DNA of 7,006 nt from Bdellovibrionales bacterium (GTDB taxonomy: Bacteria > Bdellovibrionota > Bdellovibrionia > Bdellovibrionales > UBA1609): NCBI GenBank assembly GCA_028279085.1, contig JANQSX010000036.1, positions 1 to 7,006 on the forward strand, read 5' to 3'. Both the position numbers and the translations under genes were made by a program. Below the pieces are notes generated by a model that was not told where the DNA came from, ran no database searches, and saw only the letters and a list, made by a program, of their open reading frames with translations. Every line of letters begins with the position of its first letter. Within the stretch, counting starts at the first letter, position 1. Shown here in pieces: positions 5,961-7,006 of this stretch.

Positions 5961-7006
5961 ATGATCATAAATCGACAATGCCAGTATAAAGCGACCAAAA
6001 TAGTATTTCCCTTTAGGATTACTAAGAATCATTCTGGATATTTACTGATTGAAATACTGATCGGTGGTTTTCTTTTTGCTGTGTTGTCAATAGGTTTAAT
6101 GAAGACAATGGGTGTTTCCCTAATGTCTGCAAAAGTAGTTAATTCTATTTTAGGAGAGCAGGACTTAAGAATGGCTTTGTCAAAAACTTTAACTGATTTT
6201 CATTGTAAAAAAAATCTTAAGTCAATGGGTTCTGTAAATGAATTAAAATTTTATAAAGATTCTAATCTTCATACAACAGAAGGAAGTGTTTTAGTGGCAA
6301 AAGGGGATTTTAAAAATAGTCTGGATATTGTGGACATAGAGTTTATTGATGATCCAGCTGATCCAACTTCAAATACTAAGAAGTTGTCAGTGTATTTTAA
6401 GAGAAAAGGAGCTCAGCAGTTAAAAACAAGTAACAATAGAGATTGTGTTAGTGATTTGGGTGATCCAGCTGATCCAAATGATGATAATGTGGATAAAAGT
6501 GGTTGTTATACAAACACCTGTTTTATAAAATATGAGGTATCCGGTACGAATGTAGTGTCATGTGAATTACTGGACTGTTTTGGTGCCAATAAAGCGCCCC
6601 CTGTAAATCAGGATATGGAGGGGATATTATTAGCGACAACTTGTGACAGACATCATGGTTTTGATGTGGACAATAATAAATGTATTTATACCGGCAGATG
6701 TGTCGAATATGCCCCAATTACACACTTTATTAATCAATCACATTTCTTCAAAACTTTTTGGATAAGGGATAACCACAGAGATGAGAGGGGTACTGATTAT
6801 AGTATACCGGATTTTCAAGAAGCTTTTGAGCCATTCAGTAATGGTATACCTCCTGGTACTATTATGGTCATTAGTGGTATGTTTAGCACTACCTGTACTA
6901 CAAGATGGCCTAGTTCCAATACACATAAGAAATGCTTAAATGACTCCAATGGAGAATGTGATAAGATTCCATATCATTATAGATGTGACAGACATTATGG
7001 CTGGGA
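5961..7006 (+). CDS. Cysteine-rich type IV pilin-like (minor pilin/pseudopilin) protein, 5' part
   Basis: Open from ATG 5961 to the window end; 348 residues are visible and the C-terminus is missing. After a 26-residue basic leader comes a class III prepilin signature: Gly26, then YLLIE, with Glu31 at mature position +5. It is followed by a hydrophobic helix (about 27-49). A prepilin peptidase should cut after Gly26, and the helix would pack into a type IV pilus or type II secretion pseudopilus. The rest is a large ectodomain with thirteen cysteines (82 to 342), suggesting disulphides. It contains two DPADP segments (131-135, 168-172) and a motif CDRHHGF (228-234) that recurs as CDRHYGW (342-348). 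Start choice: a stop codon lies at 5943-5945 in frame and TTGGA (5949-5953) sits seven bases upstream. It exceeds the size of an ordinary pilin. The ectodomain matches nothing I recognise, and no other pilus genes are in view. Confidence 0.8.
   Translation, partial: MIINRQCQYKATKIVFPFRITKNHSGYLLIEILIGGFLFAVLSIGLMKTMGVSLMSAKVVNSILGEQDLRMALSKTLTDFHCKKNLKSMGSVNELKFYKDSNLHTTEGSVLVAKGDFKNSLDIVDIEFIDDPADPTSNTKKLSVYFKRKGAQQLKTSNNRDCVSDLGDPADPNDDNVDKSGCYTNTCFIKYEVSGTNVVSCELLDCFGANKAPPVNQDMEGILLATTCDRHHGFDVDNNKCIYTGRCVEYAPITHFINQSHFFKTFWIRDNHRDERGTDYSIPDFQEAFEPFSNGIPPGTIMVISGMFSTTCTTRWPSSNTHKKCLNDSNGECDKIPYHYRCDRHYGW

Noticed and set aside
6523..6926. Minus-strand open frames under the pilin-like gene
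   Set aside because: They are antisense to a 348-codon uninterrupted frame with a clear prepilin signature; the low-complexity products look like shadows.

Overview
The window is AT-rich bacterial DNA. It has a conserved housekeeping block on the left and a repeat-laden, accessory-looking right half. The block reads yicC (3' end only) - gmk - rpoZ - spoT, all on the + strand. Beta-, gamma- and former delta-proteobacteria commonly show this order. A single bifunctional (p)ppGpp synthetase/hydrolase with an intact hydrolase site and the RFKD synthetase signature also fits a proteobacterium in the broad sense. By eye the omega, YicC and RSH proteins look closest to former Deltaproteobacteria (Bdellovibrionota/Desulfobacterota-like), but the sequence alone does not settle the lineage.

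Layout: 1-294 is the C-terminus of YicC, overlapped by gmk (284-862). rpoZ (921-1184) has a strong ribosome binding site. A 140-base gap with two hairpins and a candidate promoter leads to spoT (1324-3543). Between spoT and the convergent next gene lie 221 bases made almost entirely of palindromic and tandem repeats (3551-3764). A minus-strand gene (3765-5033) encodes an exported trypsin-like serine peptidase fused to Sel1 repeats. About 930 bases without a convincing gene (5034-5960) follow. They hold a 142-base near-perfect palindrome, two related 33-base palindromes and coding-like scraps. The window ends inside a plus-strand gene (5961 to beyond 7006) for a cysteine-rich type IV pilin-like protein.

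The left genes link GTP metabolism with transcription: Gmk makes GDP from GMP, SpoT makes and destroys (p)ppGpp from GTP/GDP, and omega forms part of the ppGpp site on RNA polymerase in proteobacteria. The two right-hand proteins both carry export signals and probably act in the envelope or at the surface; nothing in the sequence ties them to each other.

The most distinctive signal is a family of short hairpin repeats with fixed ends (GTCAT ... ATCCAG) and variable but always paired stems. It recurs between rpoZ and spoT, after spoT, against the peptidase stop codon, and in the middle of the large palindrome.
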